Origin: Artocarpus heterophyllus
Lineage: Eukaryota; Streptophyta; Magnoliopsida; Rosales; Moraceae
Direction of reading: 5' to 3'
Assembly: GCA_025403435.1 (NCBI GenBank)
Contig: CM046348.1
Coordinates: forward strand, 35,088,052 to 35,152,051
Length of the DNA stretch: 64,000 nt
This document shows positions 12,120-23,789 of the stretch, one piece after another. Under the pieces are notes generated by a model. It was not told the origin of the DNA. It saw nothing but the letters and a program-made list of their open reading frames with translations, and ran no database searches. Position numbers and translations under genes: made by a program. Each line of letters opens with the position of its first letter. Position 1 is the stretch's first letter.

Positions 12120-13299
12120 GTCCTCAAAAATCAAACAAGCGAGAATCCCTGAAGACTTCCTGCTAAGCGCGTCCGCGACCACATTAGCTTTCCTGGGATG
12201 ATACTGCAAAGCAAAATCGTAATCCTCCATGTATTCCACCCATCTACGCTGCCTCAGATTAAGATCCCTCTGAGTGAACAAATGCCTCAAACTCTTGTGA
12301 TCGGAGAAGACCTGAAACGACGCTCCATACAAGTAACATCTCCAAATCTTCAGCGCGTAAATCACCGCTGCAAGCTCTAAATCGTGAGTAGGATAATTCT
12401 GCTCATGAGGTCGTAGCTGTCTCGATCCGTACGCAACTACACGCCTATGCTGCATCAACACGCATCCAAGTCCACGCCCTGAAGCATCAGCATAAACCTC
12501 ATACGGCTCGTCACTGCTAGGAATAACCAACACCGGAGCTGAAGTCAACCGATTCTTCAATTCCTGAAAAGTAGACTCACAATCTTCATCCCACTCAAAC
12601 CTGACATTTTTCTTGATCAATCTCGTCAACGGAGCTGAAATCTTCGAAAAATCCTTTACAAATTTCCTGTAATATCCAGCAAGACCTAAGAAGCTGCAGA
12701 TCTCCGCTACATTCCTTGGTCGTTCCCATTCCAATATAGCTTCAATCTTCGACGGATCCACTGAGATACCATGCTCCGAGATGATATGACCCAAAAATTT
12801 GACCTCAGTCAACCAGAACTCACATTTTTCCCTCTTAGCATACAACTGGTGCTCCCGCAAAGTCTGAAGCACGATCCGAAGATGCTGCTCATGCTCCTCC
12901 CAAGTCTTAGAATACACAAGAATGTTATCGATGAACACGATCATGAACTGATCCAGATACGGCCTAAATACCCTGTTCATCAGATCCATAAAAGCTACCG
13001 GAGCATTCGTCAACCCAAACGACATAACCACAAACGACAAAGTGACCATACCGAGTCCTAAAAGCTGTCTTGGAAATATCCTCTTCCTTGATCCTGAGCT
13101 GATGATAACCTGAACGCAAATCAATCTTCAAGAAGTACCGCGAACCTCCCAACTGATCAAATAGCTCATCAATCCTAGGCAAGGGATACTTGTTCTTCAC
13201 AGTGACACGATTCAGCTGCCGATAATCTACACATAACCTGAGAGTCCCATCGTGCTTCTTAGCAAACAAAACTGGTGCTCCCCACAGAGATGTGCTGTT
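12120..13299 (-). pseudogene. pol: B reverse transcriptase-RNase H, degraded
   Basis: RT begins with the WGAPVLF-type motif just after a TGA near 13300, then [21 protein letters not shown] and [12 protein letters not shown] one-base insertion near 13040 shifts the frame before the FGLTNAP motif. The catalytic box reads FIDNIL (12921-12935), so the second Asp is Asn. RNase H follows with YADAS, DLELAA and the FSDHKSL Asp. The last part up to 12120 is open for over 300 codons. Confidence 0.9.
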
Positions 13300-14121
13300 T
13301 CAAATATACCCCTTACCAGCAAGCTCCTGAAGTTGCTTCCTCAATTCCTTCATTTCTGTCGACGCCATCCGATAAGGTGCCATAGAAATCGGTGATGTCC
13401 TTGGAAACAACTCGATACCAAACTCAATCTCCCGATACGGTGGTAATCCTGGTAACTCGTCGGGGAAAACATCCTCGAACTCATCAACCACCGGAATCAC
13501 TATACTACCTTTCGAAACATAGGGCTCGTGATCTAGATTGGTAAGAAAAGCAAAACAATCTAGATTCCTTCGCCCTCCTAGACACGACTTCATGTGACGC
13601 TCACTCATTAACCAATCACCACCACCCTGGTAAGTGATTACCGTCCCCCTATCAGACACTAGGGTCACCTTTCTAAGTTGGCAGTCCACGACTGCACTAT
13701 GCCTGGACAACCAGTCCATCCCTAAAATCACATCATAGGAACTCATGGGGAGTATAATCAAATCACTTTTCAAAATCTCATCCCCAATCTTTATTTTACA
13801 TGATTTACATATACAATTTACACACACCCGCCCCAAGGGAGAAGTTATGACTAGGGGTTCATTAAACTCTTCTACCTCTAATCCCAAGGCATGTACAAAA
13901 GAACTCGAAATGAGAGAATGAGAGGCACCGGTATCAAATAAAACGCGACCTAAAGATCTAGAAACCAAAACCATACCATCGACAACTGCGTTACCAGTCT
14001 GAGAATCTGACCCTCCAGATGCCATTGCATGAACCTGTACTGGCGCTTTTCCTTTTCCTCTACCGACATTATTGGGTCCTGGATTACTCGGCCGATGCTG
14101 CTGAGATGGAGACGACTGCAC
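13300..14121 (-). pseudogene. pol: B protease and N-terminal RT part
   Basis: Open for about 270 codons. The retropepsin-like site VLFDTGASHSLISS is intact and is followed by the ILGMDWL segment typical of gypsy proteases. After that comes the linker EFEDVFPDELPGLPP leading into RT. The frame ends at an in-frame TGA just before the first RT motif. It joins gag in the same frame, as expected for a single gag-pol polyprotein, although stops lie between. Confidence 0.88.
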
Positions 14122-15186
14122 ACCACCTGTACTCGGAGCTCTATACTGAGGAACACTGCGCTGAAAATACTACGACTGCTGCCCCCGTGCCGGATATGAG
14201 TATTGCTGAGGAGAGAACTGCGGATACTGCAACTGCGGGTACTGTGGAGGTGGAGGTAGGGTCTGAGGCTAAGGCTGAGACAAACGACTGGCATCCTCCC
14301 CGGTCTGAGATCCAAGACGAGCACTCCTGATCGGGCAATTTCTCTTGATGTGTCCGGGCTGCTGACAGAAATGACAATGAAAGCTGTAGGGGTTACTGCG
14401 CCCGCTGCCAGACGAACTGCTGCTGCCACTGGTCGCACCGCCTTGCTTGCCTTTCCCCGGAGCTGGACGACTACTGGTGCTCTTCCTGCCACTCCTCTGC
14501 GGTCCTCCTGAAGCCTTGGCTCGGTCCTCACAATACTGCACATAATCATTCTCCACGGAGATCGCCGACGACACAAGCTCTCTGAAACTCCTAAGCTGTA
14601 GAGCAACCAACTGCCGCCGAATAGGAGCCTTGAGTCCTTCATGAAACTTAATACATTTCTCACGCTCCGATGCCACCGCTGATGGAGCAAACCTAGCCAA
14701 CTCGTTAAATTTTGCCTCATACTCCCGAACTGAAAGATCACCCTGCTGCAATCTATAAAACTCAGCTGCCTTCTGATCTCTATACCCCTGCGAAAAATAC
14801 CGATCATAGAACAGCTCCTCAAACTTGTCCCAACCGATATCGCCACCGCGCTCTAGACGCTTAGTTTGTTTCCACCAGGTGTTGGCGCCACCCTCGAGCT
14901 TATACGCCGCGAATTCCACACGATACTCCTCAGGCACACCAAGAGTATCCAGATGCTTCAAGATCGAATCCAACCAATACTCTGCTAACTGCGGATCCCC
15001 ATTGCCATCAAAAGTCGGAATAGACGCCCGCTAGAATTCCTTAAAGAACGCATGCCGACTACCAACACTGGAGTCTTCCGGTCTAGCCCTGGCTGCCATC
15101 TGCCGGAAAGCCGCAAACATAGACCTCATCATGCTCTCATCATTTCTGAACTCGGCGTCAGCAGTCGAACGACGTCTAGGTGCCAT
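14122..15186 (-). pseudogene. gag: B gag, degraded
   Basis: Start chosen at 15186-15184 (MAPRRRSTAD), eleven bases after an acceptor-like TTTTGTTTTCAG and equivalent to the start of C. The capsid region includes YWLDSILKHLD and GGANTWWKQ. One CCHC zinc knuckle (CHFCQQPGHIKRNC) lies at about 14345-14386. In-frame stops: TAG 15032-15034 near the start, then TAGs in the Pro/Gln-rich stretch after the knuckle (about 14269 and 14170). The longest open part is 14973 to 14269. Confidence 0.9.
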
Positions 15187-15276
15187 TCTCTCACTTCTGA
15201 AAACAAAATTTGGACTGTCAGAGGTATTTCATTGTCAAACCTATGTGTGCACAATTCCCAAGGTTCATAACCTTGA

Positions 15277-15288
15277 GCTCTGATACCA
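15277..15288 (-). promoter_or_regulatory. B primer-binding site
   Basis: Sense TGGTATCAGAGC, three bases after the 5' LTR; complementary to initiator Met tRNA. Confidence 0.85.
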
Positions 15289-15291
15289 TTC

Positions 15292-17436
15292 TGTCACGCC
15301 CCGAAGTACGGGAGGTGACGTGGTGGAATATTTAGATTAATTAAAAGAGGATTTAATTAAAAATCGAGCGTTTGAGAATCAAACTAAATAAAAATTAAGA
15401 AGATTTTCCACCACATTTTATAAAAGAATTTATAAATATTAAGTAGGTAATTAAAAAAATTAAATAAAAACCGCGAATATGGGTTCCACAACCCACAACT
15501 TGTGCACACACATGGTTCTGACAATATCACAAATACAATTACAGTCCAAGTACAAATAAAGTTAAGTCTTACATGCCTTGATTAAATAATACAAAATATA
15601 AATAAACTCTCATATTGCTCCTGAGTTCGGTCCGAAGAATCTTCTCCAAACCTAAATGGGAAACCACCTAGAGGGGGGGAAAATTTAAAACAATAAAACG
15701 TGAGCGAAAGGCTCAGTAGGACTATGTTTTATAAAATAGTTTAATGCAAAGAAACATAGCATCATTAGAAGTTATTCAAAGGAAACTTAAATAAATAATA
15801 AATAAATAATTTGAGTAGAACCGTTCTGTCACAGAACAGTCCACTCGTCAAATCAAAACACCAATTTACTTTTACCTAGGCAAACCATGATATCACCACC
15901 GTAGTGGCCCAGCTGGGTTTCGGGACCTGCCCCCAAGGTCGATCGCTACACGACCCGATCTCTGATATGGCATCATGCCCATGTGTTTATTATCATTATC
16001 ATTCAAAACCCAATTACCGAGTGTTGTCAATTACATTTATTATGAAATTCATTTCATATCACGGTATATTAAATATAACTGATAAAACCATTTTCAAACA
16101 ACCGTTGAAAACATTTTGATAGAAGTCATTTTCAAAGCCAAATCATTTCAAAACCAGGCTACCAAAGAAATAGGATAGAAGTCCTACCTCAATACTCGTG
16201 CCGGTGCCCCACACCGTAATCCCGGTCCGCTATACGTTAGCTCCACGAAACCACGAACGATCCTAGATACAAACTAAGTCGATTAATATCTAGTTTGAGA
16301 CATTCTATGTTACTAAATCATTTCATGATGTCCTAGTGTGCCATTTGTACATTTAAAATCATCCTATAAGGTTGGGGTTTAAATCAGGGTTCAAAACAAT
16401 GAAAACGGGTAAAAATCACAAAAATTTCCATGCCTCAGTCGGCCTGCCGGACGCCCTGCTTCGGCCTGCCGAACTGCACAGTTCGGCCTACCGGAAGCAA
16501 GGTTCGGCCTGCCGAACATTTCCCCAGATTCAGCCTGCCGGTCGGAAGAACACCAGCCTGCCGATCATCACTCTGGCCTGCCGAACAGGGAAAATCCAGA
16601 AATCCCAGCCACGGGTTTCTCGATCCCCAAAATCCAAATCCAGATTCCAACTTGTTTTTCTCAAATCCCAGGCATGAAAAATAATCATAGTTGATAGAAA
16701 AACATTCTAAAACATGTTTGGACTCATTTAAACAAGATTTGAACTCGAAATCCTCAAAAATCCAAAAATGAGAAAATGAGAGGAAAAATGAAAAATCTTG
16801 AATCCAATCCGTTTTTCTTCAATCTAAGCATAGATTCTAGTTGTTCTAAGTTCATTTAACACAAATCCAAGGTTTTCTAAGCTTAAACAAACTTAGATTT
16901 CAAAAACACACAAAATTGAAAATTTTGTAAAAAGTTTAGAAATTTCGAATCTAACCTCGAATCGAAGCTTCAATCCGCGTTCTCGGTTGCCGAATCACGT
17001 CCCCGAGCTTCCTCCTCGCTAACCCGAAGCTTGGATTCGAATGTGGTTTCAAAATTTGAGAGAGAATTGAGAGAGAGAGGGGCTGCCGAGAGAGATGAGA
17101 GAAGAGAGAGAGAGTGAAACCGGGAGAGAATGAGAGGAGAGAGAGAGGAATGAAATAAATAGAGAAAATCGGTGGGCGGTTTTACTGTGCGAAAACCATG
17201 TGCCGCCCACGGTTTTGTAAAACGGAGTATTTTTAACATTTTATAAATTGTTGTGTTTTAAAACTCAAAACATCATTTTAAAACAATAAGAAATCTTTTG
17301 AACACGTCAATTTAACAAAACAACCAAAAATTTCAAATTCCAACCAAATAATCTAATTAAAGTTAAAGCGTTAATTATGACACATTAATCCACTATTTAC
17401 ATTACATTAACATTAAATAAATTTCGAGGCGTTACA
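15292..17436 (-). repeat. B 5' LTR
   Basis: 2.15 kb, pairs with 8378-10544. CT-rich sense block at about 17050-17150, TATA-like box near 17156, and seven palindrome units at about 16432-16590. Confidence 0.92.
16432..16590 (-). repeat. Palindrome cluster, 7 units
   Basis: Same array as 9530-9690 with one unit fewer: the pair before GGGAAAATCC in the 3' LTR is a single unit here, a difference of about 22 bases. Confidence 0.85.
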
Positions 17437-18420
17437 AGATTCTAATAAGGAAAAATGGCTGGAGGCTATGAACCTTGAAATGTAATCCATATACTCAAAT
17501 TCAATCTGGGAACTTATAGACCTACTTGAAGGGATAAAACCTATAGGGTGAAAATGGATCAACAAGAAGCAAAGAGGAATGGATAGGAAAGTTGAGACTT
17601 TCAAAGGTAGGCTTGCGGCAAAGGGTCATACCCAAAAGGAGGGAGTTGAATATGAAGAAACTTTCTCGCCCGTAGCTATGCTTAAATCCATTTGGATTCT
17701 TTTATCCATTGTTACATGTCTTGATTACGAGATATGGCAACTTGATGTCAAGATTGCCTTTTTGAATGGCTATCTTGAGGAAAGCATCTATATGGTGCAA
17801 CCAGAAGAGTTTGTGGTCAAAGGTCAAAAGTAAAAAGTTTGCAAGTTGCAAAGGTCCATCTATGGACTTAAGCAAGCTTTCAAATCTTGGAACTTAAGAT
17901 TTGATGAGGCAATCAAGTCTTATGGTTTTGATCAAAACATTAATGAACCTTGTGTGTACAAGTACATCAAAGATAAGAAGGTGGTCTTCTTAGTTCTTTA
18001 TGTAGATAAAATCCTACTCATTGAGAATAATGTAGGGATATAATCTAATGTAAAGAAATGGCTCGCCAACAAATTCTAAATGAAAGATTTGGCAAGGCAA
18101 GTTATGTTCTTGAAATTTAATTGATAACAGATCGCAAGAACAAACTATTGGCACTGTCTCAAGTAGCATACATCAATAAGGTACTTATCAAATATTCGAT
18201 GCAAAATTTCAATCCAGGATTAGATCTTTACGTGACAGTTAAACACATTCTCAAGTATCTTAGGAGAACAAGAAAATAAATGCTAGTATACTCTGGTGAG
18301 AATTTGATTCCTACTAGATACATTGCTTCTACTGTTCAATCAGACAAGGACTTTACCTACAAAGAGTTTTGAGGGACATTTGGAAGGCCTAGGTCCAATA
18401 TACATGTCTCACATGCTTTA
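17437..18420 (+). pseudogene. pol: A reverse transcriptase remnant
   Basis: Resumes element A after B. Copia RT motifs can be read: FKGRLAAKGHTQKEGVEYEE, LDVKIAFLNGYLEESIYMVQ, RSIYGLKQA and the active-site block YVDKILL, where the second Asp of YVDD is Lys. Stops occur before 17579, at 17833, at 18041 and repeatedly after. The sequence then decays quickly; only a short stretch resembling the LRRT-type RNase H linker is left near 18250-18300 before the polypurine tract, so most of RNase H has been deleted. Confidence 0.85.
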
Positions 18421-18435
18421 GGGCAAGTAGGAGAT
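18421..18435 (+). promoter_or_regulatory. A polypurine tract
   Basis: GGGCAAGTAGGAGAT immediately before the 3' LTR. Confidence 0.75.
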
Positions 18436-20661
18436 TGTTGGGATTAGTGTTCTATAAGCATTGACATTGAACATATTGTTAATAAATAAATAACTAACAT
18501 TTATAATTATTATGGCTACTTATAAATATTATAAATACTTTTTTAAACATCAAGAAAATTCCATGATTATTTATGTGACTATAAATTTAGCATATAAGTG
18601 TTGTACACTTAGGGATAAAATTTATAGATAATAATCTATATAGTCCGTAATAATTCATTAAAGTTTAGGATCTTTAATTAAATATTGCAAGTATGTTCTA
18701 ATCTCATTTAAAATCAAATAGTCTTATCTAAGCTATTAATGTAGAGACATTGGAACTCTAATTTGTCATCCGTTACATAGGAGTGGACCAGATAAATTAT
18801 GAATCTCTAATAATCAGACAAATAGAGTATTCAAATTTATCACATGATGATTATATATTTGACAGTCTTAATCTTAAGTATGTATTAGAATCCTATTATG
18901 ATATTATGTTTTTTGACTTGCATGGTAAGATTTGTCTAAACACAGATCATAATTTAGCATCTTGAAAACATAATGTAATAAATGGCTGGGAATAATATTA
19001 TAAAAATATGGAATCCATTCCTTCTTTATGGAAGTTAAAAAAATAGTTCTCTTGAGTGATAATTCTAGGTTTAAACAATATTGCGTTTGTTTATAATAAG
19101 ATTATGAATTAACTGTTTATTAAAGAATTATTGAAACTCAAGGATAAAGAAATAATAAGAGAGGTAAATGGAAATTGAACTTAGCTCTTATTATGAACTA
19201 TTTAGGGAGGATTGACTTATATGTAATGATTATATCAATGGATTACTTACTAATTTTCTTTGAGTAATTTTCACTATAATCTCAAGAGTTTAGTTTCAGG
19301 TTTTTAGTAAAGTAACACTGAAACTAATAAATTCAGCACATTAATTAAAGAGTTTAATTAATTGTCAAAATTTATTGGAGCTTTGGTTATAGGTCCATAG
19401 ATTCCCAGTGCCACCTCTATAACACTATATTGGATTTTATATATAAAATAAATTATACATATTTAATTTAGAATTATTCAATTCTGAATTAATTATTTCA
19501 CACTTAAAATATTAATGTGATACAGAAAAATGTTTTTTGTGACACATAATGTAATGTAATAAATGTTGTTACATTTAACTGAGTAATAATTAAATTAATT
19601 GATTGATTATATTTAATTAATGAGATTAATTAAATATGTTTTAAATTAATTAATTGATAATATTTAAATAATGAGATTATTTAAATATGTTTTTTAAATT
19701 TTGTGTGACACATGTATGGTAGAGCCACATTTTGTCTTTTCTAACATGGGCACAAAATTAAGCTATTAATTCATTTAAAATCTATTCATGATAAACATGA
19801 TTTAGTTTTGAATTTAATATATATTATTTTCAAGTACATTATCTGTTTTGAAAGATTTTATATATATATATATATATATGATATGTTCTCATACTCTGAC
19901 TTGGTTTTGAACCAAATCTATTATAGATAAGATTTATGACTGTTTTGGTTTTTGAACCAAATCTATATATATATATAAGATTTTAATTATATATATATCT
20001 ATAGACGAAATCTTTTTAACAAAATAATTTTGTTAACTTATTTTTTATGTTTCGTATATCTTTTATATATATATATATGCACATATTGTATATATAATAT
20101 CTTTTAAGAAAACTTCATTAACTTTTTTGTTTACGAAAGTGAGTATATATATATATATATCTGTATATATATTAATTATAAAATCACGTTAGTGATTCAA
20201 ATTCAAATAAAATAAAATAAAATAAAATAAAATTAATTAAGAATGACTAACTACTCAGATATAAAAAGGATAAAAATAACAGTTATCTGAATTAATCTTT
20301 TTCACATAACTTTTACAAAATACTTAGAGAGAAAAACTGAAAGTTCTTCTTTGAAAAAAAAAAGGTCTGTTGTCTTATGTGTTAAGTACATAACAGATTT
20401 AGAAAAGTGTAAGGTTAATTCATTCTTGCAATTTGATGCCCACTTGTCTTTCCATTGGTGTAAAGGCCTGGCTTGGGAGATCGTGGTGTCAAAGAAGAAA
20501 GCTAGGATACTCTGCTAGTCTTCAAAAGGTTTGTAAAAATTCTTAAAGCTTTCTACTATTAATTAAAATTATATAGCTATTCCCAACGAATAAATTTTTC
20601 AGAAAATTTTTGTTTGTCAATGATCTATTCATTCCGTTACTTTTCATATCTAATTCAAACA
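18436..20661 (+). repeat. A 3' LTR
   Basis: 2.23 kb, starts TGTTGGGATTAG and ends CAAACA, then ATAAG. Clearly diverged from 1773-4034 by substitutions and indels, including different lengths of the AT runs near 19860 and 20145. Confidence 0.9.
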
Positions 20662-21989
20662 ATAAGCTCTTGACAAATCATTGTTGTCATGAGATTTAAT
20701 CTATACAAGTGTTGTAGGTTAACACACTAGTCAATGACATTGTATGATCAATTAAAAATATAAGAATAAATACCAATTTATAAGGTGTTTGGAACATTAC
20801 TTTAAAACAGTTAGTTTGAATCAAAAACAGTATAAAGCTCTCATATGCTTCAGTGTAAAGAAAAAATAACTACACTGTTCAATTCTCGCATGCTACAATA
20901 TTTGAACTGAAAGTTTTGATTCAAATCAATGTGACAAACATCCTATAATCAGGTCTCAAACATGTTGTGTAGGTTGTTTAGTAATGAAAGTCAACAGTGT
21001 TGGAATAAATCTAATATATATCGGCTAATATATTAGAGCGTTAATGAGACATGTGGCTCTTTTTATTTGTACAATTAAAATATGTCTGCAAATCATGAAT
21101 ATTCTTTATATATCTCAATGCATATATATAAAGACATTAATGACCATAATAATGATATTGTTAGTTTTAATTGATTTCTTTAGAATAACTATAATATATG
21201 TATTTAAGATTTCAAACGGATTATGATATCATTATATTTAAAAAATTCTTGAAATTAGGGTGTTTGTTGCTTAAATTTAAATTGGCATCTAAAATAACAA
21301 TTTTAAAATTTCCTCAAAAGATGAAATTTTTTTATCTACAAGTTGGATTTACTGACAAATTGAAATTAGGGTGTTGTAATTAAATTGATGATATAGTTTT
21401 ATTGACAAATTGAAATTAGGATGTTGTAATTAAATTAATGACATAGTATTATTAAGTCTTTTTATGTGTCTTATTAGTTATATAATTGATATATCATTAA
21501 GTTAATGACACATAATGATAATGAAATGCAATTACATTCATTTTTTACGACTTCAAGTGAATGATAGTTTTTATTTTTTTGTGGTATGTAATTAAATTAA
21601 TGATATAGTATTTATTAAGTCTTTTTGTGTACCTTATAGGTTATATAATTGTTATATCATTAAGTTAATAATACGTAATGATAACAATACTCAATGACAT
21701 TTATTTCAATTTTTTTAAACTTTAAGTGATAATGATAATGCATCGATGGAATACGTTAAAATAAGAAATGTATGCATATATTTTTTCCCTAATTTAACTA
21801 TTCAAAAAAATGAAAATTTGTTATAAAAATTTAAATACATGATAATATTTAGTTAAAGGGTATGTTAGGGTTCTGAATATATAAAATTTTTAAAAAAGGA
21901 CATATAAGTGATATTTGAATAACAAAGACTGATATTAATTTACTCCTTAAAAATGGACAGATTATGTAATTTTTACTATATTAAATAAA
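20662..21989. other. AT-rich DNA between A and G, no gene seen
   Basis: This is the right flank of A. No coding frame resembling a protein was found. It contains diverged tandem duplications at 21353-21452 (50-bp period) and 21426/21588 (162-bp offset). The left end of G could lie inside its last part. Confidence 0.5.
21353..21690. repeat. Diverged tandem duplications
   Basis: TGACAAATTGAAATTAGG recurs at 21353 and 21403 (period 50). A longer segment starting GTAATTAAATTAATGA recurs at 21426 and 21588 (offset 162), followed by similar ATTAAGTCTTTTT and TTATATAATTG blocks. Confidence 0.65.
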
Positions 21990-22410
21990 TGTGTATTAAA
22001 AGTTATCAATAAGGTTAGCCCAATTAAAAGTGATCAGTTTAGGTTTTGGGCTTTTAATGCATTATCAAGAATGGGCCTAATATATGTAGAAACTAAAATA
22101 TAATTATCGATTTTATGGTGGACTAAATTGGTAATTAAGAATAATTGATAGGGTTAGTAGTTATATAAAAGGGTTGTGGTCTCCAAGTCAGTACGTACGT
22201 TATTTTTCTGTCACCCATTTACAGAAAGCTTACAAAGGCATACTTTGAATGAGGACTTACAACCAGACTTGGAAGAGTATCAACCTACAGACTCAAAGAT
22301 CACATCACATCTACAGATTCAGGTTAGCTTCCGCATCTTATTAACTATCTCGGTGATTTAACATGAATGATCTTGGGTGATGATGGTTTCCATCACAATT
22401 TTGTTCAACA
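21990..22410 (+). repeat. G 5' LTR (left edge uncertain)
   Basis: The right edge is firm: TTCAACA ends at 22410 with a primer-binding site two bases later. A TATA box TATATAAAA is at 22162-22170. The left edge is a guess at TGTGTATTAAAAG; TGTTAGGG at 21863 is an alternative. The 3' copy is outside the window. Confidence 0.55.
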
Positions 22411-22412
22411 AG

Positions 22413-22426
22413 TGGTATCTAGATCC
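22413..22426 (+). promoter_or_regulatory. G primer-binding site
   Basis: TGGTATCTAGATCC after a two-base gap; an imperfect match to the usual TGGTATCAGAGC. Confidence 0.65.
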
Positions 22427-23789
22427 TTTTCATGTTAAATCATTAAGAATCAATAAATTTCTAGATGTGAATCTTGTAAGAATTCTCAAATTTAGCTATC
22501 TATAGTTTTCTAAATTGTTAAATTTGAGGAAAAAATTGAAGATTTTTTGGTTCAATTATTCAGGGAATGCATTATTGTGTTCATAATATATATATTTTGA
22601 AAGTATGTTTTGTTTGAATTCAGAATACATGTATATACATATTGGATTCGATTTTGTATATTTGTGTGTGTGTGTGTATATATATATTACAACGAATTTT
22701 TTTTATGGATTCAAGAAACTTTTATTTTTTTTAATTGTTATGTAAGGCAGCAAGGCTGCCAAAGGAAAAAAAAAGTCATTGTAATATATATATATATGTA
22801 TGTATTTTGGCTTTCCAAGTGGTTGTCAGGCAATGATGCCTATAGATTCTTCTTTTATTTTTATTCTTTCGATTCGTTCAGCACATAGCTGCTGTAGAAA
22901 GGAAAAAAAAAAAGATTTCAAGCTGCCAAGAAGAAGGAAAAGTGCGTTTTCAGGGGTTCTAGGCTTTGGCCCTGAACTAATAAAAAAATACACAGGCCCA
23001 ATTGGGCCCGTGAGAGGAAAATTGAGATGAGCTACGGGCTAAGCCCATTGTAGGAAGAAAAAAGGACTACATGGGCCCGATTGGGCTTATGACCAGTAAA
23101 GGACCCAAGGGTTAAACCCCTAGATGACCCAAAAAAAAAGAGGAAGTAAAGTGGGGTTGGGTTAGGATCTAGATTGGGTCCACTTGACCTGGTCCAACCC
23201 CGACCCTATCAAGGTTGACCAGTCAAGTTGGTCGGTTGACTTTGATCAGTTTGACTTTGACTATTGACTTTGACTAGTTGAATTTTGTCCAAAATTGTTT
23301 ATTTTTTTATTTTTAATATCGGTCATTTTTAGAGCAATTTTAAATTCAAATATTGGTATTTAATATATATTTTGAAATGAATTAATTGAAGCAACATGTA
23401 ACAAAAGTGGCATCTCTTGTGGAAATTAATTTGTTTTGAAATATAAGCGGATGTGTCTATACAACTTATATGAATGCTAACCAGCCTAAATGAAGGCCAA
23501 TATTTGACAGAATTGCATGTGCAACTATGGTAATAAACACGTGATGATTATTCTGTTTCACATGTAAACAATAGATTGGACCAAAAGAAGATTTATTATT
23601 GACATGTTCTTATTGTTAGTGCTTGATTACTATAGCAAGATATCACTTACAAGTTAATATTTCTATCCAAAGACTAAATATTAATGGAGTGTCTGATATG
23701 TTGAGAAAGGATTAACTTTATTTGGATTTATTATTGTTAGTTTGGATCTTATGTGAGCTTGTTTTTGTTTGTTTTGTTCTTTGTTTTAG
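22427..23789 (+). other. G leader with W-box cluster and GGCCCA palindromes
   Basis: Non-coding. It includes a (TG)n/(TA)n run near 22662-22688, the perfect 14-base palindrome GGCCCAATTGGGCC at 22995-23008 with related GGGCCC sites to about 23090, and eight TTGAC cores at 23184-23274. I cannot exclude that part of it is a further degenerate insertion. Confidence 0.5.
23184..23274 (+). promoter_or_regulatory. Cluster of eight W-box cores (TTGAC)
   Basis: TTGAC at 23184, 23215, 23236, 23251, 23257, 23264 and 23270 and its complement at 23222. TTGAC(C/T) is the binding core of plant WRKY factors; activity here is not shown. The last units are a TTGACTTTGAC repeat. Confidence 0.55.

Larger units (their letters stand above)
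15197..16955 (-). other. B predicted leader intron
   Basis: Donor-like TTCGAG|GTTAGA in the 5' LTR (exon end 16956) and acceptor TTTTGTTTTCAG| ending at 15197, eleven bases before the gag ATG. It would excise the palindrome cluster and the primer-binding site. Inferred. Confidence 0.45.
8378..17436 (-). mobile_element. Element B: Ty3/gypsy chromovirus inserted in A
   Basis: 9.06 kb, flanked by a perfect 5-bp duplication AGATT (8373-8377 and 17437-17441) inside A. LTRs 8378-10544 and 15292-17436 have TG...CA ends. The primer-binding site and polypurine tract both indicate minus orientation. Order gag, protease, RT, RNase H, integrase, chromodomain is that of a chromovirus. It is the same family as C and solo LTR D. 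Several nonsense codons and one RT frameshift make it inactive. The LTRs are very similar, so it is younger than A. Confidence 0.93.
1773..20661 (+). mobile_element. Element A: Ty1/copia retrotransposon, split by gypsy B
   Basis: The two LTRs (1773-4034 and 18436-20661) begin TGTTGGGATT and end CAAACA. A primer-binding site follows the first and a polypurine tract precedes the second. The gene order gag, protease, integrase, then reverse transcriptase is diagnostic of copia. Flanks TTAAG and ATAAG match at 4 of 5 positions, consistent with an old target duplication. B (8378-17436) interrupts the integrase-RT junction. The RNase H end is largely deleted, and stops and frameshifts throughout make it non-functional. 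The LTRs differ at many positions, so the insertion is old. Confidence 0.9.
22323..23789 (+). other. G predicted leader intron
   Basis: Donor-like GATTCAG|GTTAGC in the LTR (exon end 22322) and a strong acceptor TTTGTTCTTTGTTTTAG| ending at 23789, directly where gag homology begins. The first gag codons lack an ATG in this copy. Inferred. Confidence 0.45.
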
